Below are positions 34,482-43,008 of a DNA stretch of 64,000 bases, one piece after another; position 1 is the stretch's first letter; each line of letters starts with the position of its first letter. The position numbers were made by a program, and so were the translations under genes. Source of the DNA: Caulobacter endophyticus (GTDB lineage Bacteria > Pseudomonadota > Alphaproteobacteria > Caulobacterales > Caulobacteraceae); the NCBI RefSeq assembly GCF_003116815.1, contig NZ_QDKQ01000071.1, positions 220,630 through 284,629 of the forward strand, written 5' to 3'. The notes under the pieces were generated by a model, which did no database searches, was not told where the DNA came from, and saw only the letters and a program-made list of their open reading frames with translations.

Positions 34482-34738
34482 GCGACGACCTCGCCGACAA
34501 GCGGCGGGCCTACGTGGCCACGATCCGAAGCCTGTACCGCAAGGAACGGGCCTTCGGTTTCCTGGCCAGCCTGGCGGGCGTGCTGCTGCTGATCTGGGGC
34601 CGGGAGGTCCCCGGCGCGCCAGCCTGGGCTACGCCCACAGGTCTTTTGGTGATCGGCGCCGGTTGGCTGCTTTTCGCCTATGTCATCGTCCGGCGGACGC
34701 GCTATGTCCGCACCCATCCATTCGATCCGCAAAGCTAG
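34478..34738 (+). CDS. Small membrane protein in nuo operon
   Basis: 86 residues; a basic helical N-terminus (RRAYVATIRSLYRKERAF) is followed by two hydrophobic segments, about 26-44 and 50-71, and a basic C-terminus. No family recognised. It starts in an ATGA overlap and nuoF begins 4 bases after its stop. Confidence 0.75.
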   Translation: MSDDLADKRRAYVATIRSLYRKERAFGFLASLAGVLLLIWGREVPGAPAWATPTGLLVIGAGWLLFAYVIVRRTRYVRTHPFDPQS

Positions 34739-34742
34739 AGTC

Positions 34743-36062
34743 ATGGTCGGTATCCTCGAAGACAAGGATCGCATCTTCACCAACCTTTACGGGCTCCAGG
34801 ACTGGGGTCTGGAAGGTGCGAAGGCGCGCGGTTGCTGGAACGGCACCAAGGATATTCTGGACGCCGGGCGCGACTGGATCATCGAGAACATGAAGAACTC
34901 CGGTCTGCGAGGCCGTGGGGGCGCTGGTTTCTCGACCGGTCTGAAGTGGTCCTTCATGCCCAAGGAAGTGAAGGAAGGTCGTCCGCACTATCTCGTCGTC
35001 AACGCCGACGAGTCCGAGCCGGGCACCTGCAAGGACCGGGAGATCATGCGGCATGACCCGCATCTCCTGATCGAGGGCTGCCTGATCGCCTCGCGCGCCA
35101 TGCTGGCCCACGCCTGCTACATCTACATCCGCGGCGAATACGTCTTCGAGCGCGAGCGCCTGGAAGCGGCGATCAAGCAAGCCTACGAGGCCAAGCTAGT
35201 CGGCAAGGATAACATCCACGGCTGGGACTTCGACATCTACGTCCACCACGGCGCCGGCGCCTATATCTGCGGCGAAGAGACGGCCCTGCTGGAAAGCCTG
35301 GAAGGCAAGAAAGGCCAGCCGCGCCTAAAGCCTCCGTTCCCGGCCGGCGCTGGCCTCTATGGCATGCCGACCACGGTCAACAACGTCGAGAGCATCGCCG
35401 TCGCCGGTACGATCCTGCGCCGCGGCGCGGCCTGGTTCGCCGGTTTCGGCCGTCCCAACAACGCCGGCACCAAGCTGTTCTGCGTCTCGGGCCACGTGAA
35501 CCTGCCCTGCAACGTCGAAGAAGCCATGAGCATCCCCTTCCGTCAGCTGATGGAAGATCACTGCGGCGGCATCCGCGGCGGCTGGGGTAATCTCAAGGCC
35601 GTCATCCCCGGCGGTTCGTCGGTTCCGATGATCCCGGCCGAGCAGTGCGAAGACCTGCCGATGGACTTCGACGCCCTGCGTAACCTGAAGTCGGGCCTGG
35701 GCACCGCCGCCGTCATCGTCATGGACAAGTCCACCGACCTGGTCCGCGCCATCGCCCGCCTGTCGTACTTCTACAAGCACGAGAGCTGCGGTCAGTGCAC
35801 GCCGTGCCGCGAAGGCACCGGCTGGATGTGGCGCGTCATGGAGCGCATGGCCACCGGCGAAGCCGATCCGAAGGAAATCGACACCCTTTTGGACGTCACG
35901 ACCCAGGTCGAGGGTCACACCATCTGCGCCCTGGGCGACGCGGCCGCCTGGCCGATCCAGGGTCTGTTCCGCCACTTCCGCCACGAGGTTGAAGAGCGGA
36001 TCGCTTCCTATCGTAGCGGTCGCCTGCACGTGCAGGGCGCCAAGCTGATCGCGGCGGAGTAA
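34743..36062 (+). CDS. nuoF: NADH-quinone oxidoreductase subunit F
   Basis: 439 residues. It binds NADH and FMN (GRGGAGFSTGLKW; VNADESEPGTCKDR) and cluster N3 (ESCGQCTPCREGTGW with a later TICALGDAAAWP cysteine). It is the electron entry point of complex I. The start ATG at 34743 is 4 bases past the previous stop. Confidence 0.98.
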   Translation: MVGILEDKDRIFTNLYGLQDWGLEGAKARGCWNGTKDILDAGRDWIIENMKNSGLRGRGGAGFSTGLKWSFMPKEVKEGRPHYLVVNADESEPGTCKDREIMRHDPHLLIEGCLIASRAMLAHACYIYIRGEYVFERERLEAAIKQAYEAKLVGKDNIHGWDFDIYVHHGAGAYICGEETALLESLEGKKGQPRLKPPFPAGAGLYGMPTTVNNVESIAVAGTILRRGAAWFAGFGRPNNAGTKLFCVSGHVNLPCNVEEAMSIPFRQLMEDHCGGIRGGWGNLKAVIPGGSSVPMIPAEQCEDLPMDFDALRNLKSGLGTAAVIVMDKSTDLVRAIARLSYFYKHESCGQCTPCREGTGWMWRVMERMATGEADPKEIDTLLDVTTQVEGHTICALGDAAAWPIQGLFRHFRHEVEERIASYRSGRLHVQGAKLIAAE

Positions 36063-36067
36063 CGAGA

Positions 36068-38128
36068 ATGGCAATCGCCAAGGTCAACGGCGTCGAGGTC
36101 GAGTTCGAACCCGGCATGACGGTTCTGCAGGTTGCGGAACTGGCTGGGGAAGAGATCCCGCGCTTCTGCTATCACGAACGTCTGAGCATCGCCGGCAACT
36201 GCCGCATGTGCCTGGTCGAGGTTAAGCCCGGCCCGCCGAAGCCGCAGGCTTCGTGCGCCCTGCCGGCCGCCGAGGGCCAGGAGATCTTCACCAAGACTCC
36301 GATGGTCAAGAAGGCCCGCGAAGGGGTGATGGAGTTCCTGCTCATCAACCACCCGCTGGACTGCCCGATCTGCGACCAGGGCGGCGAGTGCGACCTGCAG
36401 GACCAGGCCGTCGGCTACGGCCGCGACGACAGCCGCTACGACGAGAACAAGCGCGCGGTCGAAGAGAAGGCCATGGGCCCGCTCATCAAGACCGTGATGA
36501 CGCGCTGCATCCAGTGCACCCGCTGCGTCCGCTTCATCACCGAAGTCGCCGGCTCGCCGGAAATCGGCCTGATCTCGCGCGGTGAAGACGTCGAGATCAC
36601 GACCTACCTGGGCGCCGCGGTGACCTCGGAACTGTCGGCCAACGTCATCGACCTGTGCCCGGTCGGCGCCCTGACCTCCAAGCCGTACGCCTTCGAAGCC
36701 CGCCCGTGGGAACTGAAGAAGACCGAAAGCATCGACGTGATGGACGCGCTCGGCTCGTCGATCCGCGTCGACGGCCGCGCCAACGCCGTGCTGCGCGTGC
36801 TGCCGCGCATCAACGAGGAGGTCAACGAAGAGTGGATCTCCGACAAGACGCGCTACGCCGTCGACGGCCTGCAGCGCCAGCGCCTCGACCGTCCGTACGT
36901 CCGCGTCGACGGCAAGCTGAAGCCGGCCACCTGGGCTGAAGCCTTCGCCGCCGTCTCCGCCAAGATCAAGGCGACCGCGCCCGAGCGCATCGGCGTCATC
37001 GCCGGCGACCTGCAGGACGCCGAAAGCCTGAAGGCGACCAAGGACCTCTTCACCGCTCTCGGCGTGAAGAACCTCGACGCCCGCCAGGACGGCGCGGCCC
37101 TGGGCCAGGGCCCGCGCGAGAGCTGGCTGTTCAACTCGACCATCGCCGGCATCGAAGACGCCGACGTCGTCCTGTTCGTCGGCAGCAACCCGCGCCTCGA
37201 GGCCCCGGTCCTCAACGCCCGCTTCCGCAAGCAGTGGCTGGCCGGCAAGACCCGCTTCGGCGTCATCGGCGAGCAGGTCGACCTGACCTTCGGCTACGAC
37301 TACCTCGGCGCGGGCGCCAAGACCCTGTCGGGCCTGGCCAAGGCCAAGAACGACTTCGTCGCCGCCTTCGAGGCCGCCGAGCGTCCCGCGATCATCATCG
37401 GCCAGGGCGCCCTGGCCCGCGCCGACGGCGCGGCGGTCCTCAAGGCCGCCGCCGGCCTCGCCAAGACCTTCAACGTGGTCCGCGAAGGCTGGAACGGCTG
37501 GAACGTGCTGCACACCGCCGCCGCCCGCGTGGCTGGCCTCGACCTGGGCTTCGTGCCTGCCGAGGGCGGTCTGTCGACCGGCGACATGCTGAAGCCGGGC
37601 GCGCTGGACGTGCTGTTCCTGCTGGGCGCCGACGAGTGCGAAAGCGCCGCTTCGGACGCCTTCAAGATCTATCTCGGCACCCACGGCGACGCCGGCGCCC
37701 ACAAGGCCGACGTCATCCTGCCTGGCGCCGCCTACACCGAAAAGAACGGCCTGTACGTGAACACCGAGGGCCGGGTGCAGATGGGCAAGCGGGCCGTGTT
37801 CCCGAAGGGCGAGGCCAAGGAAGACTGGTCGATCCTGCGGGCGCTGTCGGAAACCCTGGGCCACAAGCTGCCTTATGACAGCCTGGACCAGCTGCGCGCC
37901 AAGCTGTTCGCGGATCACCCCACCTTCGGCCAGATCGACTTCGCCCCGGGCTCGGTTCCCACCGTGTTCGACCTCGCCGCCGTCGGCGGGGAAGGGGAGG
38001 CGACCGACGCTCCGTTCGAGAGCCCGGTGAAGGCCTTCCACCTGACCAATCCCATCGCGCGCGCCAGCGTGACCATGGCCGAGTGCGCGGCCAACGTCTC
38101 GGCCGCCTCCAAGATCGCCGCGGAGTAA
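36068..38128 (+). CDS. nuoG: NADH-quinone oxidoreductase subunit G
   Basis: 686 residues. The N-terminal 2Fe-2S ferredoxin domain (CYHERLSIAGNCRMCLVE), the HxxxCxxC...C motif for N5 (HPLDCPICDQGGEC) and N4 cysteines (CIQCTRCVRF ... CPVGAL) are visible, followed by a molybdopterin-oxidoreductase-like domain without cofactor role. It carries electrons from NuoF towards NuoI. Confidence 0.98.
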   Translation: MAIAKVNGVEVEFEPGMTVLQVAELAGEEIPRFCYHERLSIAGNCRMCLVEVKPGPPKPQASCALPAAEGQEIFTKTPMVKKAREGVMEFLLINHPLDCPICDQGGECDLQDQAVGYGRDDSRYDENKRAVEEKAMGPLIKTVMTRCIQCTRCVRFITEVAGSPEIGLISRGEDVEITTYLGAAVTSELSANVIDLCPVGALTSKPYAFEARPWELKKTESIDVMDALGSSIRVDGRANAVLRVLPRINEEVNEEWISDKTRYAVDGLQRQRLDRPYVRVDGKLKPATWAEAFAAVSAKIKATAPERIGVIAGDLQDAESLKATKDLFTALGVKNLDARQDGAALGQGPRESWLFNSTIAGIEDADVVLFVGSNPRLEAPVLNARFRKQWLAGKTRFGVIGEQVDLTFGYDYLGAGAKTLSGLAKAKNDFVAAFEAAERPAIIIGQGALARADGAAVLKAAAGLAKTFNVVREGWNGWNVLHTAAARVAGLDLGFVPAEGGLSTGDMLKPGALDVLFLLGADECESAASDAFKIYLGTHGDAGAHKADVILPGAAYTEKNGLYVNTEGRVQMGKRAVFPKGEAKEDWSILRALSETLGHKLPYDSLDQLRAKLFADHPTFGQIDFAPGSVPTVFDLAAVGGEGEATDAPFESPVKAFHLTNPIARASVTMAECAANVSAASKIAAE

Positions 38129-38131
38129 GCC

Positions 38132-39196
38132 GTGAACGAGATCAATCCGCTTCTCTGGTTCGGCCTCACGCTCGGCGGCATCCTGCTGGTCGTGATCTGG
38201 GTCCTGCTGAGCCTGGCCTTCCTGCTGCTGGCCGACCGCAAGATCTGGGCCGGCGTCCAGATGCGCAAGGGCCCCAACGTCGTCGGTCCTTTCGGCCTGC
38301 TTCAGTCGTTCGCCGACTTCGGCAAGTTCGTGCTGAAGGAAATCGTCATCCCGGCCGGCGCCGACAAGGCCATCTTCCTGCTGGCCCCGCTGATCAGCCT
38401 GATCCTGGGCTTCATCGGCTGGGCCGTGGTGCCGTTCGCGCCGGGCTGGGTCGTCTCCAACCTGAACGTCGGCATCCTCTACCTGCTGGCGATGAGCTCG
38501 CTGGGCGTCTACGGCATCATCATGGGCGGCTGGGCTTCGAACTCGAAGTACCCGTTCCTGGGCGCGCTGCGTTCGGCGGCGCAGATGGTGTCGTACGAAG
38601 TGTCGATCGGCCTGATCATCATCACGGTGATCCTGCTGGCCGGTTCGATGAACCTGTCGACCATCGTCGAGCATCAGTCCGGCTGGATCTGGAACTGGAA
38701 CGTCTTCGGCGGCGGCCTCAAGAACATCGTCCTGCTGCCGGTCATGGTGATCGCCATGGGCATGTTCTACATCTCGGCCCTGGCCGAGACGAACCGCCCG
38801 CCGTTCGACCTTCCGGAAGCTGAATCCGAACTCGTGGCCGGCTACCAGGTCGAGTACTCCTCGACCCCGTACCTGCTGTTCATGGTCGCCGAATATTCGA
38901 ACATCGTCCTGATGTGCGCCATGATCAACGTGCTGTTCTTCGGCGGCTGGAACCCCGGCTTCCCGACGGACTTCATGGCCACCTGGCCGACTTTCGCGGC
39001 CAACCTGCTGCTGGCCTTGGTGTTCTACGCCAAGATCTGCTTCTGGTTCTTCATGTTCGCCATGGCCAAGGCCATCGTGCCCCGCTACCGCTACGACCAA
39101 CTGATGCGCCTGGGCTGGAAGGTCTTCCTGCCGATGTCGCTGGTGCTGGTCGTGCTGGTGGCCGGCTGGCGCGTCTTCTCGCCGGTGGCGGGATGA
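38132..39196 (+). CDS. nuoH: NADH-quinone oxidoreductase subunit H
   Basis: 354 residues from a GTG at 38132. About eight membrane helices; the loop RKGPNVVGPFGLLQSFADF and the AETNRPPFDLPEAESELVAGYQVEYS segment are diagnostic. It forms part of the quinone channel and links the peripheral and membrane arms. It overlaps the next small gene as ATGA. Confidence 0.98.
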   Translation: MNEINPLLWFGLTLGGILLVVIWVLLSLAFLLLADRKIWAGVQMRKGPNVVGPFGLLQSFADFGKFVLKEIVIPAGADKAIFLLAPLISLILGFIGWAVVPFAPGWVVSNLNVGILYLLAMSSLGVYGIIMGGWASNSKYPFLGALRSAAQMVSYEVSIGLIIITVILLAGSMNLSTIVEHQSGWIWNWNVFGGGLKNIVLLPVMVIAMGMFYISALAETNRPPFDLPEAESELVAGYQVEYSSTPYLLFMVAEYSNIVLMCAMINVLFFGGWNPGFPTDFMATWPTFAANLLLALVFYAKICFWFFMFAMAKAIVPRYRYDQLMRLGWKVFLPMSLVLVVLVAGWRVFSPVAG

Positions 39197-39435
39197 GGCG
39201 TCCGCTCGCCCTGGCCCTGACCGGGCTGGTCCTGACGACGGCGGGCGCCTGCGCGTCCGTCGCCGAGGACCGCTCCTATTCGCTGGGGCGAGGGATCGTG
39301 AACTACGACGAGCTGCGTCGGGCCGGCGACAAGTGCCAGGCCGAAGGCGGATCGTTGCAAGCCAAGATGGACGGGGGAGATCCCGCCCAGCTTTCGAACT
39401 ACACCTGCGTCATTCCGAAGGTTAAGCGGCCATGA
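39193..39435 (+). CDS. Small probable lipoprotein in nuo operon
   Basis: 80 residues. A signal-peptide-like N-terminus (MRRPLALALTGLVLTTAGAC) ends at a cysteine that could be a lipidation site, although the residue at -3 is Ala rather than Leu. The mature part contains further cysteines (DKCQAEGG, YTCVIPK) that may pair. No family recognised. It is coupled by ATGA to nuoH and by ATGA to nuoI, so it is co-translated with complex I genes. Confidence 0.7.
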   Translation: MRRPLALALTGLVLTTAGACASVAEDRSYSLGRGIVNYDELRRAGDKCQAEGGSLQAKMDGGDPAQLSNYTCVIPKVKRP

Positions 39436-39923
39436 TGAGTCGTATCACCCAAGCCGTCAAAGGCGTCGCCCTGCTGGACTTCGCGGGCGCCTTCGGCCTG
39501 GCCATGAAGTATCTGGTCGCGCCGAAGAAGACCGTGATCTATCCCAACGAGCGCGGCCCGCAGTCGCCGCGCTTCCGGGGCGAGCACGCCCTGCGCCGCT
39601 ACCCCAACGGGGAAGAGCGCTGCATCGCGTGCAAGCTGTGCGAGGCCATCTGCCCGGCCCAGGCCATCACCATCGAAGCCGAACCGCGCGAGGACGGCAG
39701 CCGCCGCACGACCCGGTACGACATCGACATGGTCAAGTGCATCTACTGCGGCCTGTGCCAGGAGGCCTGCCCGGTGGACGCCATCGTCGAAGGCCCGAAC
39801 ATCGAGTTCGCGGTCGAGACGCGTGAAGAGCTCTACTACGACAAGGAAAAGCTGCTCGACAACGGTGACCGTTGGGAGCGGCTGATCGCGAAGAATCTGG
39901 AGTTGGACGCTCCGTACCGCTAA
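39432..39923 (+). CDS. nuoI: NADH-quinone oxidoreductase subunit I
   Basis: 163 residues; start at 39432 or the next ATG (39435). Two ferredoxin motifs for N6a and N6b: CIACKLCEAICP and CIYCGLCQEACP. It passes electrons to NuoB. An 81-base gap follows before nuoJ. Confidence 0.98.
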   Translation: MMSRITQAVKGVALLDFAGAFGLAMKYLVAPKKTVIYPNERGPQSPRFRGEHALRRYPNGEERCIACKLCEAICPAQAITIEAEPREDGSRRTTRYDIDMVKCIYCGLCQEACPVDAIVEGPNIEFAVETREELYYDKEKLLDNGDRWERLIAKNLELDAPYR

Positions 39924-39950
39924 ACGGTCGGCGCGAATCCGAGTTGGCGG

Positions 39951-39965
39951 CGTGCGCTTCGCACG
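39951..39965 (+). other. Intercistronic hairpin nuoI-nuoJ
   Basis: CGTGCG-CTT-CGCACG, extendable outward with one G-U pair, lies in the only sizeable gap in the operon. There is no U-run, so it is more likely a processing or stability element than a terminator. Confidence 0.45.
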
Positions 39966-40004
39966 TCGCTGTTATTTGAACTTATCAGGGGAGCACCTGG
40001 GCCA

Positions 40005-40622
40005 ATGGCCTTGCAGGCGATAGCTTTCTACTTGCTGGCGTTCGTGACCATTGCGGCGGGTCTTCTCGTCGTCTCGGCCAAGAACCCCGTGCACTCGGTG
40101 CTCTTCCTGATCACCGCCTTCTTCTCGGCCGCAGGCCTCTTCGTCCTCCTGGGCGCGGAGTTCCTCGCGATGCTGCTGATCGTCGTCTATGTGGGCGCGG
40201 TCGCGGTGCTGTTCCTCTTCGTCGTCATGATGCTCGACATCGACTTCGAAGCGCTTCGGGACGGCTTCGCCCAGTACCTGCCGATCGGCGGTCTGGTCGG
40301 CGGCATCCTGACGATCGAGATGATCATGGTCGCCGTCAGCGTGGCCACCAACGGCGCGGCCGCCAAGAACGCCGCTCCGCTGGCGTCGCCGGGCGGTGTC
40401 AGCAACACCGAGGCCATCGGCCGGGTGCTCTACACCGACTACATCTTCTTCTTCCAGGCTGCGGGTCTGGTGCTGCTGGTCGCGATGATCGGCGCCATCG
40501 TCCTGACCCTGCGTCACAAGCCGGGCGTCAAGCGCCAGGATATCGGCAAGCAGGTCGCCCGTACGCCCAAGACCGGAATGGAACTCGTGCAGATCAAGCC
40601 GGGCGAGGGGATCAGCGAATGA
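40005..40622 (+). CDS. nuoJ: NADH-quinone oxidoreductase subunit J
   Basis: 205 residues with five membrane helices; KNPVHSVLFLITAFFSAAGLFVLLGAEFLAMLLIVVYVGAVAVLFLFVVM is the conserved core in segments. GGGGAG precedes the ATG. It belongs to the proton-pumping membrane arm. It overlaps nuoK as ATGA. Confidence 0.97.
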   Translation: MALQAIAFYLLAFVTIAAGLLVVSAKNPVHSVLFLITAFFSAAGLFVLLGAEFLAMLLIVVYVGAVAVLFLFVVMMLDIDFEALRDGFAQYLPIGGLVGGILTIEMIMVAVSVATNGAAAKNAAPLASPGGVSNTEAIGRVLYTDYIFFFQAAGLVLLVAMIGAIVLTLRHKPGVKRQDIGKQVARTPKTGMELVQIKPGEGISE

Positions 40623-40924
40623 TCGGCCTTCCGCATTACCTCATCGTCGCCGCCATCCTCTTCACGATCGGCGTCTTCGGGATCTTCGTGAACCGCAAGA
40701 ACATCATCGTCATCCTGATGTCGATCGAGCTCATTCTGCTGGCGGTGAACATCAACCTGGTCGCCTTCTCGGCCTACCTGCACAACGTTGTGGGCCAGAT
40801 CTTCGCGATGTTCGTGCTGACCGTGGCGGCCGCAGAGGCCGCCGTCGGCCTCGCCATCCTGGTGACCTTCTTCCGGAACCGCGGCGACATCGCGGTCGAC
40901 GACGCCAGCATGATGAAGGGCTGA
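40619..40924 (+). CDS. nuoK: NADH-quinone oxidoreductase subunit K
   Basis: 101 residues with three helices; the membrane glutamates in the IELILLAVNINLVAF and AAAEAAVGLAILV segments are those needed for proton translocation. It starts as ATGA on nuoJ and is followed by nuoL after 4 bases. Confidence 0.97.
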   Translation: MIGLPHYLIVAAILFTIGVFGIFVNRKNIIVILMSIELILLAVNINLVAFSAYLHNVVGQIFAMFVLTVAAAEAAVGLAILVTFFRNRGDIAVDDASMMKG

Positions 40925-40928
40925 CCCA

Positions 40929-42998
40929 GTGCAATCGCTCGTCACCATTCTCGTCTTCGCCCCGCTGGTGGGCGCGATCATCGCCGGCCTGTTCGGCCGG
41001 CGGATCGGCAACGTCGCGTCGCAAGCCGTCACCACGGGCCTGCTGATCCTGGCCTGCGCCCTGTCGTGGGTCACCTTCAGCCAGTGGACCTGGGGCCACA
41101 TGGAGGCCTTCACGGTCTCGCTGCTGCCCTTCATCCACGTGGGCGACTTCATCGCCAACTGGTCGATCCGCATCGACGCCCTGTCGGCGACCATGCTGAT
41201 CGTGGTCACGACCGTCTCGGCGCTCGTCCACATCTACTCCTGGGGCTACATGGCCGAGGACGACAGCAAGCCGCGCTTCTTCGCGTACCTGTCGCTCTTC
41301 ACCTTCGCCATGCTGTCGCTGGTCACCGCCGCCGACTTCATGCAGCTGTTCTTCGGCTGGGAAGGCGTGGGCCTGGCCTCGTACCTGCTGATCGGCTTCT
41401 GGTTCAAGAAGCCGTCGGCCAGCGCGGCCGCCATCAAGGCCTTCGTCGTCAACCGCGTCGGCGACTTCGGCTTCGCGCTCGGCATCATGACCGTCTACTG
41501 GGCGTTCGGCACGATCAACTTCGCCGAACTGTTCCCGATGATCCAGGCGGGCGCCGCCCGCAGCTGGCAGTTCGCCGGCCATAGCTGGCCTCTGGTCGAC
41601 ATCGCCTGCTTCCTGCTGTTCATCGGCGCCATGGGCAAGTCGGCGCAGTTCTTCCTGCACACCTGGCTTCCGGACGCCATGGAAGGCCCGACCCCCGTGT
41701 CGGCGCTGATCCACGCGGCCACCATGGTGACCGCCGGCGTCTACATGCTGTGCCTGCTGTCGCCGATGTTCGAATACGCCCCCGTGGCCAAGAACATCGT
41801 CACGGTGATCGGCGCCGTCACGGCTCTCTTCGCCGCGACGGTCGGCCTGACCCAGAACGACATCAAGCGCGTCATCGCCTACTCGACCTGTTCGCAGCTG
41901 GGCTACATGTTCTTCGCCGCCGGCGTGGGCGCCTACCAGGCGGCCATGTTCCACCTGTTCACGCACGCCTTCTTCAAGGCGCTGCTGTTCCTGGGCGCCG
42001 GTTCGGTGATCCACGGCATGCACCACGAGCAGGACATGCGCCGCTACGGCGCCCTGGCCAAGCTGCTGCCGGTGACCTTTATCGCCATGACGATCGGCAC
42101 GATCGCCATCACGGGCCTCGGCTTCCCGCCGCTGCACCTGGGCTTCGCCGGCTTCTACTCGAAGGACACCATCATCGAGGCGGCCTTCGCCGCGGGCGGC
42201 CACAACCAGATCGCCATGTTCGCGTGGGTCATCGGCGTGCTCGTCGCCGGCCTGACCTCGTTCTACTCGTGGCGCCTGGCGTTCTTCACCTTCAACGGCA
42301 AGGCCCGCTGGGGTCATGACGACCACGGCCACGACGATCACGCGCACGCCGCCCATGGTCATGACGACCACGCCCACGGCGCGCACGACGATCATGGCCA
42401 TGACGACCATGGCCATGGCCACGATCACAAGCCGCACGAGAGCCCGTGGGTGATGCTGTTCCCGCTGGTCGTGCTGTCGATCGGCGCGGTCGCCGCCGGC
42501 TTCGTCTTCACCGGCTACTTCGTGGGTCACCACGAGGCCGAGTTCTGGCGCGGCGCGATCTACAACGCCCCGACCAACCACGTGCTGCACGACGCGCACA
42601 ACGTTGCGACCTGGGTGAAGTGGAGCCCGCTGATCGCCTCGCTCATCGGCCTGGCCATCGCCGTCTACGTCTACCTGATCAAGGGCAACGAGCGGCTGGG
42701 CCTCAAGCTCGCCGAGCGCAAGGGCCCGCTGTACGTGTTCTTCTACAACAAGTGGTTCTTCGACGAGCTGTACGACGCCACCTTCGTGCGCGCCGCCCGG
42801 TTCCTCGGCGACCTGTTCTGGAAGGGCGGGGACCAGAAGATCATCGATCGCCTGGGTCCCGACGGCGTCAGCGCCGTCTCCTACGCCGTCGGCCGCAAGA
42901 CGGGCAAAGCCCAGACCGGCTACGTCTACCACTACGCTTTCGTCATGCTGCTCGGCGTCGCCGGCCTGCTGACGTTCGCCCTTTACGCATTCCGTTGA
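40929..42998 (+). CDS. nuoL: NADH-quinone oxidoreductase subunit L, with histidine-rich loop
   Basis: 689 residues from a GTG at 40929. An antiporter-like subunit with about 16 helices and the lateral helix at the C-terminus. FFGWEGVGLASYLLIGFW and the HTWLPDAMEGPTPVSALIHAATMV segments are conserved. Residues about 462-506 are an insertion with 17 histidines and many aspartates (GHDDHGHDDHAHAAHGHDDH, then a similar run), made of short GHDDH-like repeats. Such a loop could bind metal ions or be a spacer. It pumps protons with NuoM and NuoN. Confidence 0.97.
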   Translation: MQSLVTILVFAPLVGAIIAGLFGRRIGNVASQAVTTGLLILACALSWVTFSQWTWGHMEAFTVSLLPFIHVGDFIANWSIRIDALSATMLIVVTTVSALVHIYSWGYMAEDDSKPRFFAYLSLFTFAMLSLVTAADFMQLFFGWEGVGLASYLLIGFWFKKPSASAAAIKAFVVNRVGDFGFALGIMTVYWAFGTINFAELFPMIQAGAARSWQFAGHSWPLVDIACFLLFIGAMGKSAQFFLHTWLPDAMEGPTPVSALIHAATMVTAGVYMLCLLSPMFEYAPVAKNIVTVIGAVTALFAATVGLTQNDIKRVIAYSTCSQLGYMFFAAGVGAYQAAMFHLFTHAFFKALLFLGAGSVIHGMHHEQDMRRYGALAKLLPVTFIAMTIGTIAITGLGFPPLHLGFAGFYSKDTIIEAAFAAGGHNQIAMFAWVIGVLVAGLTSFYSWRLAFFTFNGKARWGHDDHGHDDHAHAAHGHDDHAHGAHDDHGHDDHGHGHDHKPHESPWVMLFPLVVLSIGAVAAGFVFTGYFVGHHEAEFWRGAIYNAPTNHVLHDAHNVATWVKWSPLIASLIGLAIAVYVYLIKGNERLGLKLAERKGPLYVFFYNKWFFDELYDATFVRAARFLGDLFWKGGDQKIIDRLGPDGVSAVSYAVGRKTGKAQTGYVYHYAFVMLLGVAGLLTFALYAFR
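42312..42440 (+). repeat. Coding tandem repeat for the His/Asp-rich loop of NuoL
   Basis: The codons run as repeated GGTCATGACGACCAC-like units (GHDDH), with a few AHA variants. It lies between conserved transmembrane parts of NuoL, so it is an in-frame expansion. Confidence 0.8.
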
Positions 42999-43008
42999 GG
43001 ACGGATCG

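Noticed and set aside
36008..39100. Thousand-residue antisense frame across nuoG and nuoH
   Set aside because: Mirror of conserved complex I genes; composition is that of antisense GC-rich DNA and there is no ribosome binding site.
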